Of a stretch of 64,000 nt of DNA, positions 1 to 10,826 are shown piece after piece (positions within the stretch are counted from its first letter, which is position 1; each line of letters opens with the position of its first letter). The notes under the pieces were generated by a model. It was not told the DNA's origin. It searched no databases and saw only the letters and a program-made list of their open reading frames with translations. Position numbers and translations under genes: made by a program. Source of the stretch: Leptodontidium sp. MPI-SDFR-AT-0119 (taxonomy: Eukaryota; Ascomycota; Leotiomycetes; Helotiales; Leptodontidiaceae); contig JAHLEZ010000006.1 of NCBI GenBank assembly GCA_020726505.1, forward strand, positions 2,108,001 through 2,172,000, read 5' to 3'.

Positions 1-125
1 TATTGGTTCTGTTCGATCGTGAGGATTTATCACGGAGAATGCAGAATTTTTACAGTTGCTAGGCCGGCGATGCCACCGCCGACTATGAGGATGCGGAATT
101 CTGACTCAGCTGGTGTGATTGCCAT
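1..125 (-). CDS. FAD-dependent oxidoreductase/monooxygenase, N-terminal fragment (partial)
   Basis: Only the first exon lies inside the window; the gene continues past base 1. From the ATG at 123-125 (minus strand) the protein reads into an FRILIVGGGIAGLAT segment about 10 residues in. This is the beta1-loop-alpha1 GxGxxG dinucleotide-binding (Rossmann) signature of FAD-dependent monooxygenases such as the salicylate-hydroxylase-like and UbiH-type families. After GLAT the frame enters GTAAAA, a likely donor, and soon meets a stop, so the first intron probably begins about 55 bases from the edge. Substrate and exact family cannot be told from about 24 residues. The FAD-fold call is well supported; any finer assignment would be a guess. 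Confidence 0.6.
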
Positions 126-1185
126 TGTTGCTTTCTTTCCTGTCAATATTTTGCTCTGCAACATAAACAGGTTGAATGATTAAACTATTGTGAAAAATCT
201 CCAGATTTGTATCAAGATAGTAAGCAGTCCAAAAATCTCCAAGTAAGTATGTCCAGCGCGGGGTCTACAGTTCAACACGGAGCAAGATCTCGGAGACCCC
301 TCCCTCGCTAGAGCTAGCCGAGAAGCGACGGATGTCAATACCTTGATCATGTCCGGCTCTGACTCCACAACCAATTCTGTAATCCCTCAGAAAATCGCTC
401 GAGAATGACACGAATGCGCAGGAAGTTCATCCACGGCCCCACCCCCACAATATCCAAACCCTGTATCATGCGTGTTCCCCGTGCTTTGAACTGCGGGGTT
501 GCTGAAGTGCTTTTCGGAGCTTCTCGCTTGTGGGTTCGGCGAGGCATTACGGGCTCGGCGCGGTTCCGAACTAATGAATTTTTGTACGAGATCTTGGAGA
601 AGCGGCTTTTTAGCGGGTGGGTAGTGCTCGGATCGGATTTTTGTTGTGAGGAGGGATACTAGAATTTAGCTGGTGTTTTGCCGTGAGGACTTATTGCCTC
701 GGAATCGGTCTTGTGGATTTTGGTCTTGGTGTGTGAAGGAGGAAGGTCAGGAGAGGGGGACCTCGATCTATCCTTCTGTGATTTGATGAAACTTGACAGG
801 CAAGAAGCTATTGTGAGGGGGAGTGTCGTGGAAGCTGTGTTATCCTATACACTCTTCTGTTTAGACCGTTTCTATGCAGTATCAGGATCTAAGCAGCCCT
901 AAATCCAATCTTGAAGTGTGTATCTTAAGTAAACAAATCAAGCCAACCATTATATGTCTCATTGGTGGTAAACCTGAACGCCGCATGTGCCTTGCCCTAT
1001 ACCCTATAATACACCGCAGTAGGTGCGACTTCTGAACTGTAGTTATCCCTTTGAACGCCGTACCGAAACATTTATCCATAAATCAACCCCCAACTAAACC
1101 CATATCTATTGTTGCCAGTAACATGTGATTATACACCCATAGCCGCCGTCTATCCCATGCGTACGAACTCCAGTAATAAAGAAAC
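126..1185. other. Intergenic region, no gene recognised
   Basis: This stretch lies between the oxidoreductase start and the KRE6-like stop codon. It holds only short open frames without family resemblance or coherent splice structure. It presumably contains the oxidoreductase promoter next to 125 and the 3' untranslated region of the KRE6-like gene. Confidence 0.5.
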
Positions 1186-3575
1186 TTACGCCGAGCATCC
1201 TCCCAATTTATTTGAAGGCCATTTATAGCCCGTCTGATCCCAAAGCTAAGGCGCTTGTTAGCAAAACCATCTCCAACCACAACAAATTTGGAGGGGAACA
1301 CACCGCAGCATTCTTATTCCTATACGCCTTCGGATGCTTCGCAATATAATCCGTAGTCGGATATCCAGGCGGATCACAAGTGACACTCTCCTGACCAGGT
1401 TTCTGATAAAGTCTTACATAGTCAATATGCATCACAGTCGGGAACTTCAACTTATCCATCCAGATCTCACTCCAAGAATAACTCATTCCCAGATTCAGCA
1501 CAATGGACATAGGTTCCTCTGAAACCGATCTGGCTTTGACATTCCCATTCGGTCCTATCGCCCGGCCATCCATGACGAAACTCGGATCGTCGCCTACGAA
1601 CCATGCGATTTTCCCTTTATCTGTGCCAGGCACGTATTCATATGCGTATTTCTGGAATGAATTGCCGTCGTACCATGAGTTATTCAGGGTTGTAACTGCG
1701 CTGATGGCTTGTTGGAAGGGACCACCACAGTAGGTGTTTATCTGAGAGATAGTTGGGTCGGGGAGAGCCATGAAGTTGGCGTTGGGCTGGTACCAGACGT
1801 CGAAGGGAGCGACTTGGAAACTTTGCGTCACGACGCCGATTTTGCTGCCCAGGTCGAGGGAGCCTTCTATGATGTCGATTTCGGGGGCGCCTCTCCCTGT
1901 GCCTGGGCTGGGGTGGTCTTCGCCTTTGCAGGTGCAGGAGCTGAGGCGCTGGCCAGGGAGGTAGGATAGACCATCTGATGATGACTGGTTGGGTGTTATG
2001 CCTGCGTCGCAGGAGTTGTATGTGTATGGCCAAACTCCATCGGTCGTAGCTAAGTATCCTGGACGGCCGAGATTACTGTAGATGGGTCAGTACATGCAAT
2101 GAATACCAGAGAAGTAAGCAATGTGTGATTGACTATAGAGTAACATACCCCATTGTCCACGCACCAGGCCAAAGTCCTGCAATCCCAGCCGGCCCAGCTA
2201 AAGAAACGGAAATCTCAAGAATCCCTCCCTTAAAGCAAAGTTGATTCCACGAATGCAGCATTCCAGACCGGAAGTCAAGACCATTATTAGGAAAGCGGTC
2301 CAGTCTCAACTGAAGCGTGCCATTGGCAATCGTCACAGCATCAGGACTATACCACTCCAAATCTTGCGTCGCGCCATACCAGAAATCCGGCGCGTACCAG
2401 AACGGGTCATCTCCTTCATAGAAAGTCCTTCCCTCTTGGTTAAACTCGTCGCTGAAGTCGAGTTCTAGATTCGAATCGTCGGATGTACTTTTCCTCGTCT
2501 TGGCGCTGTCTGGAGTGTCGGGATCGATTAAACCCCTACGAACGTTTCTCAAGAGTCGATACTTATTGTTGTTGACGTGTGCCCAAGCTGGTCCATTGGG
2601 ATCTACTGCATAGGGCTGTCCTGTCCGAAGTAGTTTCGTGTGGAACGTCAAAATAGGAACGAGGATGAATGCGACGATGATTCCAAGCACGAGGATTATC
2701 GCGCCACAGGTCGAGCAAGTGGTACGTCTGTTGAAATAATCCTCCAGCTTTGGCCTGAAAGTAATGTCGTCGTCATCAGCTGGAAGGTGGAATTCGTCGT
2801 CGTCTTCAACCTCGTGCGGGAATAAAATGAATCCTCTCTCTCCACCATGGTAAGGATTGAAAGCTCCGAGTCTGTCGTCGGGATATTCAAATTCCTCTAG
2901 ACTGGCTTGAAGGTGGTTGGAGAGACTGCCCCCCGAGGCTCGAAGTAGTGGCGTGGAAGGTTCCTCGACAGGTGTATTTCTCTCAGAGTATACGCTGACG
3001 TCTATACTGGATGGGTAACGAGAGTAATCGTGCCCTAGATCTTTCAGAAGTCTTGGAGTGCTCGGCCTAGATATCCCTCCTGGATGGAGCGCTGAGGCTG
3101 ATTTCTGGCGCAGTATTTGTTGCGGAGCACTCAAGACGCCGTTTGCTCTCCTCCTACCTCCATTTGTACACTGTGTGTTGCCGGAGCTCTCGGAACTTCG
3201 ATTACACGGTATATCGGATGAAGTTTCGGGGTTCGCTATTGAATTTACCGCAGCGTCACCGCCCTCGTCATCGCCAGTTCCCAGCGATTTCAATGAAGAG
3301 GGTTTCAGTGGAGATGGTGTAGGTGCAGCGTATGATGATTTACTACTGCTCGGACCAAGTGACGGACTCCCAGATCCAGACAGGCTCGAACCACTTTCCT
3401 GTATTTCGTCCGTTTCGTCATGAGGAGGTGGACTTAATTCTCTCAATCGCAGAATAGAAGCACTCTTTTCAGCTTCCATACTCGCCTCCTTCCTCCCAGC
3501 TTGTGAAGTATCTCCCATACCAATGTCTCTTCCACGGTTCACGACATGAAGTGCGTTTGTCAGAGATTCTATCAT
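1186..3575 (-). CDS. KRE6/SKN1-family beta-glucan synthesis-associated protein (GH16-like)
   Basis: Type II membrane glycoprotein family needed for beta-1,6-glucan in the fungal cell wall; it acts in the secretory pathway or at the cell surface. Predicted exons are 3575-2149, 2075-1304 and 1245-1186 (introns of 73 and 58 nt), giving about 752 residues. The first 280 residues are Ser/Pro-rich and disordered. One transmembrane helix follows at about 288-312 (GAIILVLGIIVAFILVPIL), then the lumenal SKN1 domain. The GH16-like catalytic signature EIDIIEG sits at about 541-547, with both Glu residues present. The last exon encodes the family's C-terminal W-x-Q-x-G-Y-x-W-P motif and a final GGCSA, which supports that small exon. 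The start used is the first in-frame ATG; an internal ATG at residue 20 is also possible. Yeast has two paralogues (KRE6 and SKN1), and which one this matches cannot be told here. Confidence 0.9.
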
Positions 3576-4861
3576 GTAGGTCTGGTTCCTGAATATCCTA
3601 GTTTACCAAAAGGGGGCTGCACAGAAGTCCATTTCTTCGACCGTAGGGTGTCCTTGAGAACAACAAGGGGAGTTAAAGAGTGGAGGGTTTCTGCCAGCAG
3701 GAGATTTCGAGATCAGGGCGATGTAGGTTGTACGTTGCAATTAACCATAAACAAGTCAAGTATCCAAGTGGAACAGGATACATACAGGGCAAAGACCGAC
3801 ACTCGACGGTAATTAAAAAATTAGCACTAAGGAAGTTATCTAATGGTTTTATCTCCACAGTTGATTTGTGCGTGTGGAGTGAGTGTGAAGTTTGGTACAG
3901 CGGGTAAGGAAGACTATGCTATGAGCGAATGTGTGACGGAAGGTCGATTAGATAGACAACTACTTAGGAGAGTGAAGTTATGGTCGTGGTCGACTTTCAT
4001 GGACTTCAGCAGCATTATTCAATGCCCTTGGAAGGGCCAGATGAAGACCATTGGTCTGGGCTTCGACTGCGTGGGTCGCTAAAGATGTTTAGTTCCACGC
4101 CAATTCAGGGGTCTAGCAGAATGACACCCATAGCAGGGAAGATCCGGAAGTGCCCCTACTGCAAAGAAATCATGCGTGAAGAAAGTGTTGTGGATAAAAT
4201 AGGATCCATATCTCTCTCGGCACCAAAACCCAGAAAAGAACGAAAACAAGGAATGAAAAGTATGTAAACCTGGTCTTGCATGTGTAAGCATATCTATGTT
4301 GGAATTGAAGATAATCGATGGACTTACTACTTATATCGTCACCTTTTGAACTAGCTCACGCACAGTTTTCTCTTATCGAGCCACCATCTGATATGTGAAG
4401 TCCTTAGCGCAGGCGCCGCCCGATGGGATTGAGGCTCGTGTTGAAAAAGCGCCGGTCAATTGGTGACCAATGCTGGGTACACCGAGCCTATAAATATGGA
4501 GTTCAATTGTAGAGCGAGGAAACAGGAATAGCCTCCCAACAACATTTTAGCGAGGGGTCTTCGATCGCAGCTCGTAAGGGATCGCGGCTGCGGCAAGGCA
4601 CAACAGAGGCGTAACAGGCAAATCCAGCTCAGTTTCATGATGGAGTTTGCTGAAGTCGAGGTGTCATTTCAGAACCATGATATAGAACAATGCATTCGAT
4701 ATCCATTAGTGTACACGTGAACATAGGCTGAGAGACGTTCAGCCCCTATCGAATGTCCCTTCCAAGATTTGTACCTGTAGAACCGTCAAAGTAACGCCAA
4801 CCCCCCCATGTTCCCTCATAATTAAAGTTGAAACGACAGTCGGCTGTGGTATACATACATC
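3576..4861. other. Intergenic region, no gene recognised
   Basis: Upstream of the KRE6-like gene and downstream of the first DUF3716 gene. A TATA-like CCTATAAATATGG lies near 4487-4500, but no convincing gene follows it on the plus strand. Open frames here are short, lack splice logic and resemble no family. Confidence 0.45.
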
Positions 4862-6215
4862 TCAACGGCTAGAGCTCTCGTCATCAATGCCTAACAACGC
4901 TTTCAAGGAATCGAGCTGTCGTTGCAGATGATCAATCCCGCCTTGGCACTGACTGATGATGCCATATAGTTCCCGCTGCTTGGCTTTGGGAAGGGAATCA
5001 ATAATAGACATGGACGGCCCCTGGGTTTTGCTGGAACGGCTCTGCCACGTGGCGGAGAGGGGTGTGGAGGTCTCATTACCAGTTTGAGATATAGGAGCCG
5101 CATCTCGTGGCAGCAGGGGACCCGCTTTCGATCTATGGTTCTCGGTATGGAATTGATACGGAGATGGGCCTGCTGTGCCTTTTGATGGTCCTCTGGGTCT
5201 TGCGACATTGGGCTGCGACGGATGCTGGCTCGGTTGCAAGTCCACCCGAACGGGAGAGTCTAGCTCTCCAGATTGTTCGCGAGCAATCTCAGCTTGAAGG
5301 AGCATGTCTAGATCTGGAGATGCGGATTGAGGAGGGTCTAGTTGGGGGTAGATGCTCGTGTATGTCGTAGGTTGGGCAATTGGCTTTTCAACTCTGGAAT
5401 TTGAGCTTCTTTTGCGTTTCTTGCTTGCTTTGTCTGCCTGTTCCGCTGCATTTCGAGAGTACGATTCAGGGTCATCGGCATGATACCGTAAAGCTCTCCC
5501 ATCTGCTGATCCTGATAGTTGGTCAGTAAGATGTACATAGGTAGCCCGACCCTCTTTGAATTTCTTGTGCCCGTTGATACACCTTTTGCGGTCATCCATA
5601 GCCCAGGAAGTAGCAGTAGCACTGGCCTACTTGCAAATCGGCATATCCGACTTAGGATTTTAAAATATAAACACAGTATCAGAAGCTTGGGCGTTGTAAC
5701 CAATGTCCGAGGCTCACGCTGGGCTATTAAATCAAGGGATACAACATATAGACGGGCAGCTTACCAGAAGTCTGGGTCCTGAGACTGCACTTGTTGCCTT
5801 TGGAGGTAAATATGCAACTACTGCAGGCCCCCTGAAACCAATTCTGTAAGGTGACGCAGACCGAAAACCGTCCATAGCCTCCAGCACAGTGTTCACAAGG
5901 GTTGACCATGGCAACACCGCGAGTAGACAGTAAGATCGCACCCCGTTGCTGCACACGAGGGCTATCGATCGCTTTCTCGGGTGGAAGCTCCTGGCCTGGA
6001 CGCCATGGTATCGACGGTCGTACTTCTGGGAGTCTCTTCAATCGTTCCAGGAAGGGGATGTAATTGCCGGCAGGTTTTGAGGGGGATTGCGTACGTGCAT
6101 CTAGACCGGCTACACTCTGCAGGCTGGCGTTTACCTCGAGATCATCGAATTGGCCGTGGTAGAAATTTTGTTCGGGGCGGCCAATGGTGGTGTTGTAGCT
6201 GTCCGTGGGAGGCAT
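4862..6215 (-). CDS. DUF3716 domain protein, paralogue A
   Basis: Fungal Cys-rich protein of unknown function. The first exon (ATG at 6213-6215) carries the six-cysteine DUF3716 pattern C-x2-C-x9-C-x10-C-x2-C-x8-C (PCEHC ... RFSVC ... GACSSC ... NKC), probably a zinc-binding module. It reads to a good donor, GTAAGC, at 5764. The second exon covers the frame ending at the stop 4862-4864. It has a KKRKR basic stretch and a C-terminal amphipathic helix (IIDSLPKAKQRELYGIIS) that matches the neighbouring paralogue. The junction is unresolved: the best donor is phase 1, but the acceptors near 5618-5630 do not restore the frame, while a weaker donor (GTATCC) with acceptor GGCCAG would. Coding could extend upstream of 6215, since the frame is open towards 6269. 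It sits in tandem, same strand, with paralogue B about 600 bp away. Confidence 0.65.
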
Positions 6216-6808
6216 GATGAGGAGGGATGTTTGTCGTTGTTGAAACAAAAGAGGAGCCTTGGGGCCCACCCTCTTATCCGCCTGCAGCTGGCTGAGACCT
6301 GAAGAAGCTATGGCCTCCCGATCTTGCTTGCCTAGCTCGTCTTTAGATAATTAGTGTGTAAGGTGGAGATATTTGGAATGAGGCTTCTAAGATTGGAGGC
6401 AACGAAGGGCAACAATGAAAGGAAATTGAGTCTACTTTAAGATTTAGCTGGGAAGTCATCCCTTGCGTTGGGTTTAGAGAACTGTACCGAGATTCAGCTA
6501 CACATACCTCCATAGGGTAGTACTGATCCTATCACAAAGTTAACGTGAACACCCGCCCGTGGAGTCAATAATTTCCAGGCAAGACAAGATATCCAATACT
6601 TAGTAATAATCTAACAATCAAAAACTTACTTTACATTGGTTTGATTAAGCCATAGTTATAAGCCTCACATCATGATGTGAATCCAGAAACAGTAAGTGAT
6701 GAGTAAAAGTGAGACATCTGGGGTATTTCCCCAGTGCCCTCTCGATTCCCTTCTCTCATTAATATTAGTTATAAAATACTTTGTAGCAATGCGGCAAATC
6801 TACTCCCA
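6216..6808. other. Spacer between the two DUF3716 paralogues
   Basis: AT-rich spacer of about 590 bp holding the promoter side of paralogue A and the 3' side of paralogue B. No other gene is seen. Confidence 0.5.
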
Positions 6809-8040
6809 CTAATCCTCATCATTAATTCCAAGTGCCTTCTTTAGAGAGTTCAACTCCCTCTGCAAGTGCTCAATGCCCCCCTGTAACCCGCTCACTAGAC
6901 CGTAGACCTGTCTTTGCTTGTTCTTAGGCAGAGCATCTATCAATGCTGTTGAACCATCCTCATTAAGAATTGTCTCTTCTCTCCGGCCTTGGTCCACATT
7001 AAGTCGATAACCTGAAGCGTTTCCATCTCCCCCACTCCCAAATGGTTGTCCTGGCATTGGCATGGGCTGGTTGACAGATGCCCAACTTAACGAATTGCGG
7101 TGCTCGTTACTCCCCCCTTGTGGCCCAGGTGCCGAACCGTTCAGGCCATTCATCATGGGGTGTGTAACTGACATCGCAGCCGTAGGATTGACTGGAGCCC
7201 AAGGTCTTTCAACAATCTGATTCATCTGTTGCCTCGCTGATTCTCCAAGCTCCTGCTCCCATTGCGGTCGTGCACTCTCCCATTCTGGCACTGAATTATC
7301 CGTCTTTCTGCGCTTGTGTTGTGGTAGATTGTTCTGTGGTGGTTGGTGGTTGTTGCTCCTCAGAGGGCTAATCTCTTCAGGAAGTGGTGGGTTGAGGGTG
7401 GGACTTCCTGCAATTTCTCCAGCTAGAGATAATCGTCAGCATCATTCTCGAGATATTCCAGGCTGTAGAGCATACCCTCATTCTTCTTGATGCTGCATCT
7501 ATTTGGCCTGCCGCTGAGTTGGCAGCTTGCACATGCCCCCTTGAAGTAGCCATCCAACGCGACACAAACATTAAACTTGCCCCGACCGTTTGCGCAGCTC
7601 TGGCATGGAACTTCCTGTATCTCCCCACGCGTGGCCAGTAAACATCCAAATCGAATTTGTTTCCGACGCGACTCTCCTCCAGTTTCATTGTCTGCCCCTT
7701 CCTCGACGCCGTCCCTCCAGGGCAGCTCTCGAAGCTTGGGCATCTGCTGCAGTCTTTCCTCCATAGTGGGCGCGATGAGCCTGGTTCTGGGTTTCGGTGT
7801 GCGTTGGGGCGTTTGCTGTGGCCGGTTATTAAGATGGGTGTAGTTCGCGGCCGAGATGTCTTCCTCGAAGGGTTCTGGGCTTTCGAGGTTTCGAGGAGTG
7901 TTGATCTTCGCGAGGATGTCGATTCCCGGACTACTCATGCTATCCGCCTTGTCGTCAGGTTGCCAGCGGTATTCGCCCTTAACAATAATGGTGTCGCCTT
8001 GGTATTCTTCGTCGTCGTCCTCTTCTGGAGACGGACGCAT
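6809..8040 (-). CDS. DUF3716 domain protein, paralogue B
   Basis: Second Cys-rich DUF3716 protein, function unknown. Predicted exons are 8040-7476 and 7407-6809. The 68-nt intron has donor GTATGC, branch site GCTGAC and acceptor TTGCAG, and joins G to GA in frame, giving about 387 residues. The N-terminus is acidic (EEDDDEEYQ). The domain follows at about 135-195 with C-x2-C-x9-C-x10-C-x2-C-x8-C (PCQSC ... KFNVC ... GACASC ... NRC), the same spacing as paralogue A. A basic stretch (HKRRK), suggestive of nuclear localisation, opens the second exon. The C-terminus ends in LIDALPKNKQRQVYGLVS followed by a heptad-like helix, again shared with paralogue A. Tandem position and the shared two-module layout point to a local duplication. 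Confidence 0.8.
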
Positions 8041-9166
8041 TGTTGTGCGAGTAGGAATGTATGAGTAAGGTATGAGAGCGACCTAAGTGAGGAATGGTCG
8101 CGCGTGGCTATTTGGGAACGCTCCGCGGCTTCTAGATGTCCAGAATAAATTGAGGTGGTAAATATCCCTGCTCGTACCGATAAGGTTAAATTATGGCTCT
8201 TATCGATGCGCCCTGGACAGCCACCCCTGAAGCCTGTCGCCGTCTGCTGTCTTGGGTTTGGGCTTTGTCTGAGTTGCTCCTGTTTTCTTTCTTGATTTCT
8301 TGCGCTTGGCTGTTGGTTGCCGTTCTTCAGGAGAGGAATAATCAGCAGGCCCCGGCACTTAAATACCTACCTATGATTGCAGCATGATGTTTTTAGGCAA
8401 AGCTAGTTGTACCATGCAAACCTACCCAGCAGACGTCACTCGTACCTGTAGGTTATTTTTCTTGGCTCTCTTTCGCGGGCAATGATTGAATGCAATGTCA
8501 TCTTCCGGTGCTGCTAAACATCTGCTAAACGAAAAATTTTATTGCTTTATATTTGCGCCGGTACTTCGTCATTAGCAACTAGGCATAGGCTCATTTGCTT
8601 CTACCGTAGGTACTAGGAATTTGCCGGTAGGTCTGGTTACAACCAAAGTACAGCCTGCTAAGCGGGCGTCTCTAGGCGAGTCTGGTCAGATCGATGACAA
8701 CTAGATTACCGGGAAAGGTTGATTTTGAGTGGACTTTCAGTCCCTAATAGAACTGAAGTATGGCGGAAGGTGACCAGGCATTTAATGATGACTAGAAATC
8801 CAGAAACCTCGATTTTGAGTGGAGTTTCAGTCCCTAATGTATTTGAAGTTGGAGGGCGACCAGACTTTGAATACTTGTGCTGTACAACTAGAGAACCAAA
8901 GAAATCCAATCTTGAAATTCCACAGGAACTAGAGCAGCACTAGCTTCAGGCATTCGTCTTTCCCTACCAGCTCGACCTTTCTACCCGTAGGCATTTCTTA
9001 TTTTCCAGACGTTGAAAGTGTCATGCCATTATTTCATTTCATTTCGTGCTATTTTGCGGACTGAGTTGAGTCTAACGTCTAACCCAATGCCTGGCCCAGA
9101 TGGCCCTCTACCTAATTGTACATAAAAAGACAATGTCGTCCCGTAGAGTAATGTATGCCAGGAATC
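8041..9166. other. Intergenic region with a diverged direct repeat
   Basis: No clear gene. A 64-codon frame at 8193-8387 (+) encodes one hydrophobic helix but has no other support. The notable content is the pair of diverged direct repeats at 8719-8863, described separately. Confidence 0.4.
8719..8863. repeat. Two diverged direct repeat copies
   Basis: Copy 1 is about 8719-8777 and copy 2 about 8809-8863. Both begin with GATTTTGAGTGGA then TTTCAGTCCCTAAT, diverge by substitutions and small indels, and end in a GACCAG block. The start-to-start distance is about 90 bp. They look like an old tandem duplication or a remnant of a repetitive element. Confidence 0.65.
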
Positions 9167-10064
9167 TCATTTCTTCTCCTTTAGTTTAGAATTTGCCGCC
9201 TTCAGATCCCTTTGCTCTTCCTTCAGTTCATGCTTTTCTCTCAGGGCTTTCTCGACCTGCCAAACTGCCCGATCCAATTCAACATCTAATTCTGGGATCT
9301 TCAGGGCTTCCGCGATTCGCTTTCCATTAGACTTATGCAGCACCATTCTTTCCTCCACATCAACACCGTCCTTCGCTGTTGATGATTTCGCCGTGCCCTT
9401 GGCCAACGCCGGGTCGAAAGGTTGCTTCCCATTGGAATATAAATCATCCAGAATCTTCGACGGTGTAGCCTTCACAAGTTTATTATCTAGCAGAAACTCT
9501 ACATGCTTTGCGCCGGACAGAGCTCGCCAATGCGACCAAGCTCTGAAAACAAGGTAGAAAAACGGGAGATTGGGAACACTGGGGGCTGTTAGTATGTGAC
9601 CAGAATGTTCCAAGATCAGGTACTTGCATTGGTACTAGCGCAAAGGGCGCACTTATCGGCATTCCAATGAAGGAATATATCATCCTGGACTTATGCAACG
9701 ACTGCCTCTCGGTACCCAGTGTCCTCAAAACCTCCATCACACGCTCCCGCGGTATCAGAGTCGACGGAAACGACACTTCGACCTTCTCGTTGCCAGATAA
9801 CTCTTCGGATTCCCTGCGCTTCGAGAGAGGTGGGATTGACTTCAGACCCCATTCTTCATAGGGTATTCTCTTCAAGGCTTGGTTTCCGTAGTCCACCACT
9901 TTCTTTTGCCAACCACTCTCTTTCTTCTCCCAGCCGGCCCAGAGATTTGCAGCCTTTGTGGTGCCTTTATCCAGCCAGCTCTGTTTTTCGCTCGTTGTGA
10001 TGTTGAGTCGCTGGCAGTAGATGAGAGTTCGGCGCGTCGAGATGGGTAGCAGGAAGAGTCGCAT
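9167..10064 (-). CDS. Mitochondrial K+/H+ exchange-related protein (Mit_KHE1 family)
   Basis: Family of small mitochondrial inner-membrane-associated proteins linked in yeast to K+/H+ exchange and volume control. Exons 10064-9628 and 9578-9167 give about 282 residues. The start is the ATG before RLFLLPIS, the typical N-terminal family motif; the frame is open upstream but that part looks non-coding. Family hallmarks are YEEWGLKSIPP at about 90 and ALVP-IVPNLPFFYLVFRAWSHWRAL at the splice junction, followed by a charged coiled-coil tail (EKHELKEEQRDLK). The intron is GC-AG: donor GCAAGT at 9627, branch site TACTAAC, acceptor CCCCCAG at 9579, 49 nt long. Only this junction restores the conserved segment; GT donors nearby give the wrong phase. 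Confidence 0.85.
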
Positions 10065-10826
10065 TGTGTCTGGACAACGGTGTGCGCAGGATGTTTGGCG
10101 GGGGGTTGGTTGATTGCTTACTCCATTGGCTGTTGAGATTGCGAAGGATTTCTTGCTGGCAGAACAGACAGAGACAAATCGACTAGCTGTGTTACTGCTG
10201 TTGCTGCGGGGAGCGGCAATGGAGTATACTGCGGTTCGAGGTTGGTTGAGATTGATGTTGGGGTTCAAAATGCGATGCTCCTTTCTTGCTTTCGCATAAT
10301 CTCTCCAGCTCTGCCGCCAAGCTCAATCCAGATCTAGGTGGGTATGACGCATGGCACCGCAAGTCGCCTCGGGAGAGAGAGACATCCCTGCAATGTCCAA
10401 AAGTTTAATCTGATGCCCGTCCAAGACTGTGGCTGGGGCTGTGGGTGGTGGTTGTATCCACATCTCGCATCCGCGTACTCGAGATTACCTTATTGCCAAG
10501 TTGGGACGACAGAGATATCCAACTGCTTCACTTCCTCTGCTTCTCCTCCTCTTCAGGTCCCCCGCATTTCCTACCCAAACACAACCCCCCCTCCTCTCGA
10601 CCTCCTTCTTTCGATTCGCAGGCCTGGCTGGTATGGAGTTGGATATCGTCTAAATTTCTCGCGCGGCCATTGTGCTGCAGCAACTTCATCTTCTTCTGAC
10701 TGCTCGCAGTCGCCGTTCCGGCCTCCGACATATCAACATCCAGGCCTTTGCCAGCAACCCCTTCCTCGGCCTCGCTCGTCCGCCTTCGAGCTACCTTGTC
10801 TCCTTTCTCTACTTCACCGGGACTCC
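10065..10826. promoter_or_regulatory. Divergent promoter region, CT-rich
   Basis: Lies between two divergently transcribed genes (KHE1-like, minus; SRF1-like, plus). It contains long pyrimidine-rich stretches near 10520-10630 and 10780-10830, as is usual just upstream of fungal start codons. No separate gene is seen; open frames on both strands here are low-complexity. Confidence 0.4.
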
